Below are positions 5,598 to 6,063 of a stretch of DNA of 6,063 nt, one piece after another; the first letter of the stretch is position 1, and each line of letters starts with the position of its first letter. A model generated the notes under the pieces. That model made no database searches, was not told where the DNA came from, and saw nothing but the letters and a program-made list of their open reading frames with translations. The translations under genes and the position numbers were made by a program. Source of the DNA: CBFGTV01 sp965652145 (GTDB lineage: Bacteria; Bacillota; Clostridia; Peptostreptococcales; Natronincolaceae); NCBI GenBank assembly GCA_965652145.1, contig CBFGTV010000125.1, positions 1 to 6,063 on the forward strand, written 5' to 3'.

Positions 5598-5613
5598 CCT
5601 ATACCAGTATAGG
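5598..5613. promoter_or_regulatory. Perfect dyad overlapping the alr ribosome-binding site
   Basis: CCTATAC (5598-5604) and GTATAGG (5607-5613) are perfect 7-bp arms separated by CA, in the 33-bp gap before alr. On the mRNA this could fold as CCUAUA, loop CUGG, UAUAGG, a 6-bp hairpin whose 3' arm ends in the first bases of the AGGGGGAG ribosome-binding site. It may modulate alr translation relative to the upstream gene, be a protein-binding site, or be chance. Confidence 0.5.
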
Positions 5614-5621
5614 CTGTTGGT

Positions 5622-6063
5622 TTATTCTTCCCACTTGGGCTGGAAAATTTCATCATCAAGCTCAGGATTCAATTCAAAATTCTCATATTCAACCTTGAAT
5701 CTTATCATTCCACTTTCGTCTACAATTTCAAGGGATTGGGGCATTAGGCTGTCTACATCGATCCATAGGCGCTGCTGTTGAAAGTAGTAACCGCCCCCCG
5801 GTAGAGGAGTGGTAATCCCCACCTGTTCCCCCGTTTCCACTTTACGCTGCTCCAGGGTTGATTCCTCTGAAGCAAAAAGATTTCTCATAAAATAACCTAT
5901 AAACATAAGCTGCTCCTGGCTCTTTTCAAAGGGTTCCAGCCGCCAATATTGATTAATGGAAGGGTTGTGAAGCCATGTGGTTTTACCATTGGAGACCGTC
6001 ACATTGCCCTTTAGCTCCTCTGGAGCCAATACCTCCAAATGATAACGATCGGGGTATTGAAAG
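5622..6063 (-). CDS. LolA-fold sporulation/germination protein, ydcC/GerS-like (5' end outside the window)
   Basis: The C-terminal 146 residues plus part of one codon; the frame is open through the right edge. A TTG at 6036-6038 could be read as a start but is internal: upstream codons (FQYPDRYH) continue the domain and no ribosome-binding site precedes it. LKGNVTVSNGKTTWLHNPSINQYWRLEPF matches the LolA/RseB-fold pattern of a dGktlWvydP strand pair, given here as VSNGKTTWLHNP then INQYWRLEPF. The end, FKVEYENFELNPELDDEIFQP, is the usual last strand and exit of the fold. In B. subtilis ydcC, encoding a sporulation-associated LolA-like lipoprotein, sits immediately upstream of alr. In C. difficile GerS, needed for cortex modification with the amidase CwlD, is encoded next to alr2. 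Position and fold suggest a homologue in the cell envelope or forespore, but the signal peptide and lipobox would be off the window, so lipoprotein status is unverified. Confidence 0.82.
   Translation of the reverse strand, partial: FQYPDRYHLEVLAPEELKGNVTVSNGKTTWLHNPSINQYWRLEPFEKSQEQLMFIGYFMRNLFASEESTLEQRKVETGEQVGITTPLPGGGYYFQQQRLWIDVDSLMPQSLEIVDESGMIRFKVEYENFELNPELDDEIFQPKWEE

Noticed and set aside
5587..5781. Plus-strand open frame of 64 codons
   Set aside because: It is antisense to the LolA-like gene and the alr leader, and no ribosome-binding site or family resemblance is seen.

Overview
The window looks like a chromosomal stretch from an anaerobic, endospore-forming, low-GC Gram-positive bacterium of the Clostridia. 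The support is a sporulation-type LolA-fold protein, an EndoA/EndoAI (MazF-type) toxin-antitoxin pair very close to the Bacillus subtilis proteins, a DUF5693 membrane protein, strong AGGAGGT ribosome-binding sites and SigA-type promoters. I cannot name a genus from the sequence alone. Every gene I accept lies on the minus strand, so transcription runs from the right edge to the left edge. No tRNA, rRNA, CRISPR array or insertion sequence is visible.

Right part (about 3540-6063): the C-terminal part of a LolA-like protein (ydcC/gerS type), then alanine racemase alr, then the ndoAI antitoxin and the ndoA RNase toxin. This is the B. subtilis order ydcC-alr-ndoAI-ndoA. In Clostridioides difficile the LolA-like germination lipoprotein gene gerS likewise sits next to an alanine racemase (alr2). 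The block joins peptidoglycan D-alanine supply, probable spore cortex function and growth-arrest RNase control. The toxin-antitoxin pair has its own promoter with perfect consensus boxes (TTGACA, 17 bp, TATAAT) and two dyads around the start of its transcript, so it need not depend on alr transcription.

Middle part (2840-3540): a monocistronic gene for a small exported protein of unknown function. It has a consensus -10 box, a perfect 13-bp dyad in its promoter spacer, an ideal ribosome-binding site and a clear intrinsic terminator downstream.

Left part (1-2840): a ten-helix acyltransferase-3 membrane protein, probably O-acylating a cell-surface sugar or polymer, then a large DUF5693 membrane protein with its own promoter that runs off the left edge. 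In my recollection DUF5693 genes often precede csaB (polysaccharide pyruvyl transferase), which would make this a cell-envelope segment, but csaB is not in the window.

Nothing here is clearly a new system. The best leads are the uncharacterised exported protein with its operator-like promoter, the dyads controlling ndoAI-ndoA and alr, and the terminator-containing leader of the acyltransferase.
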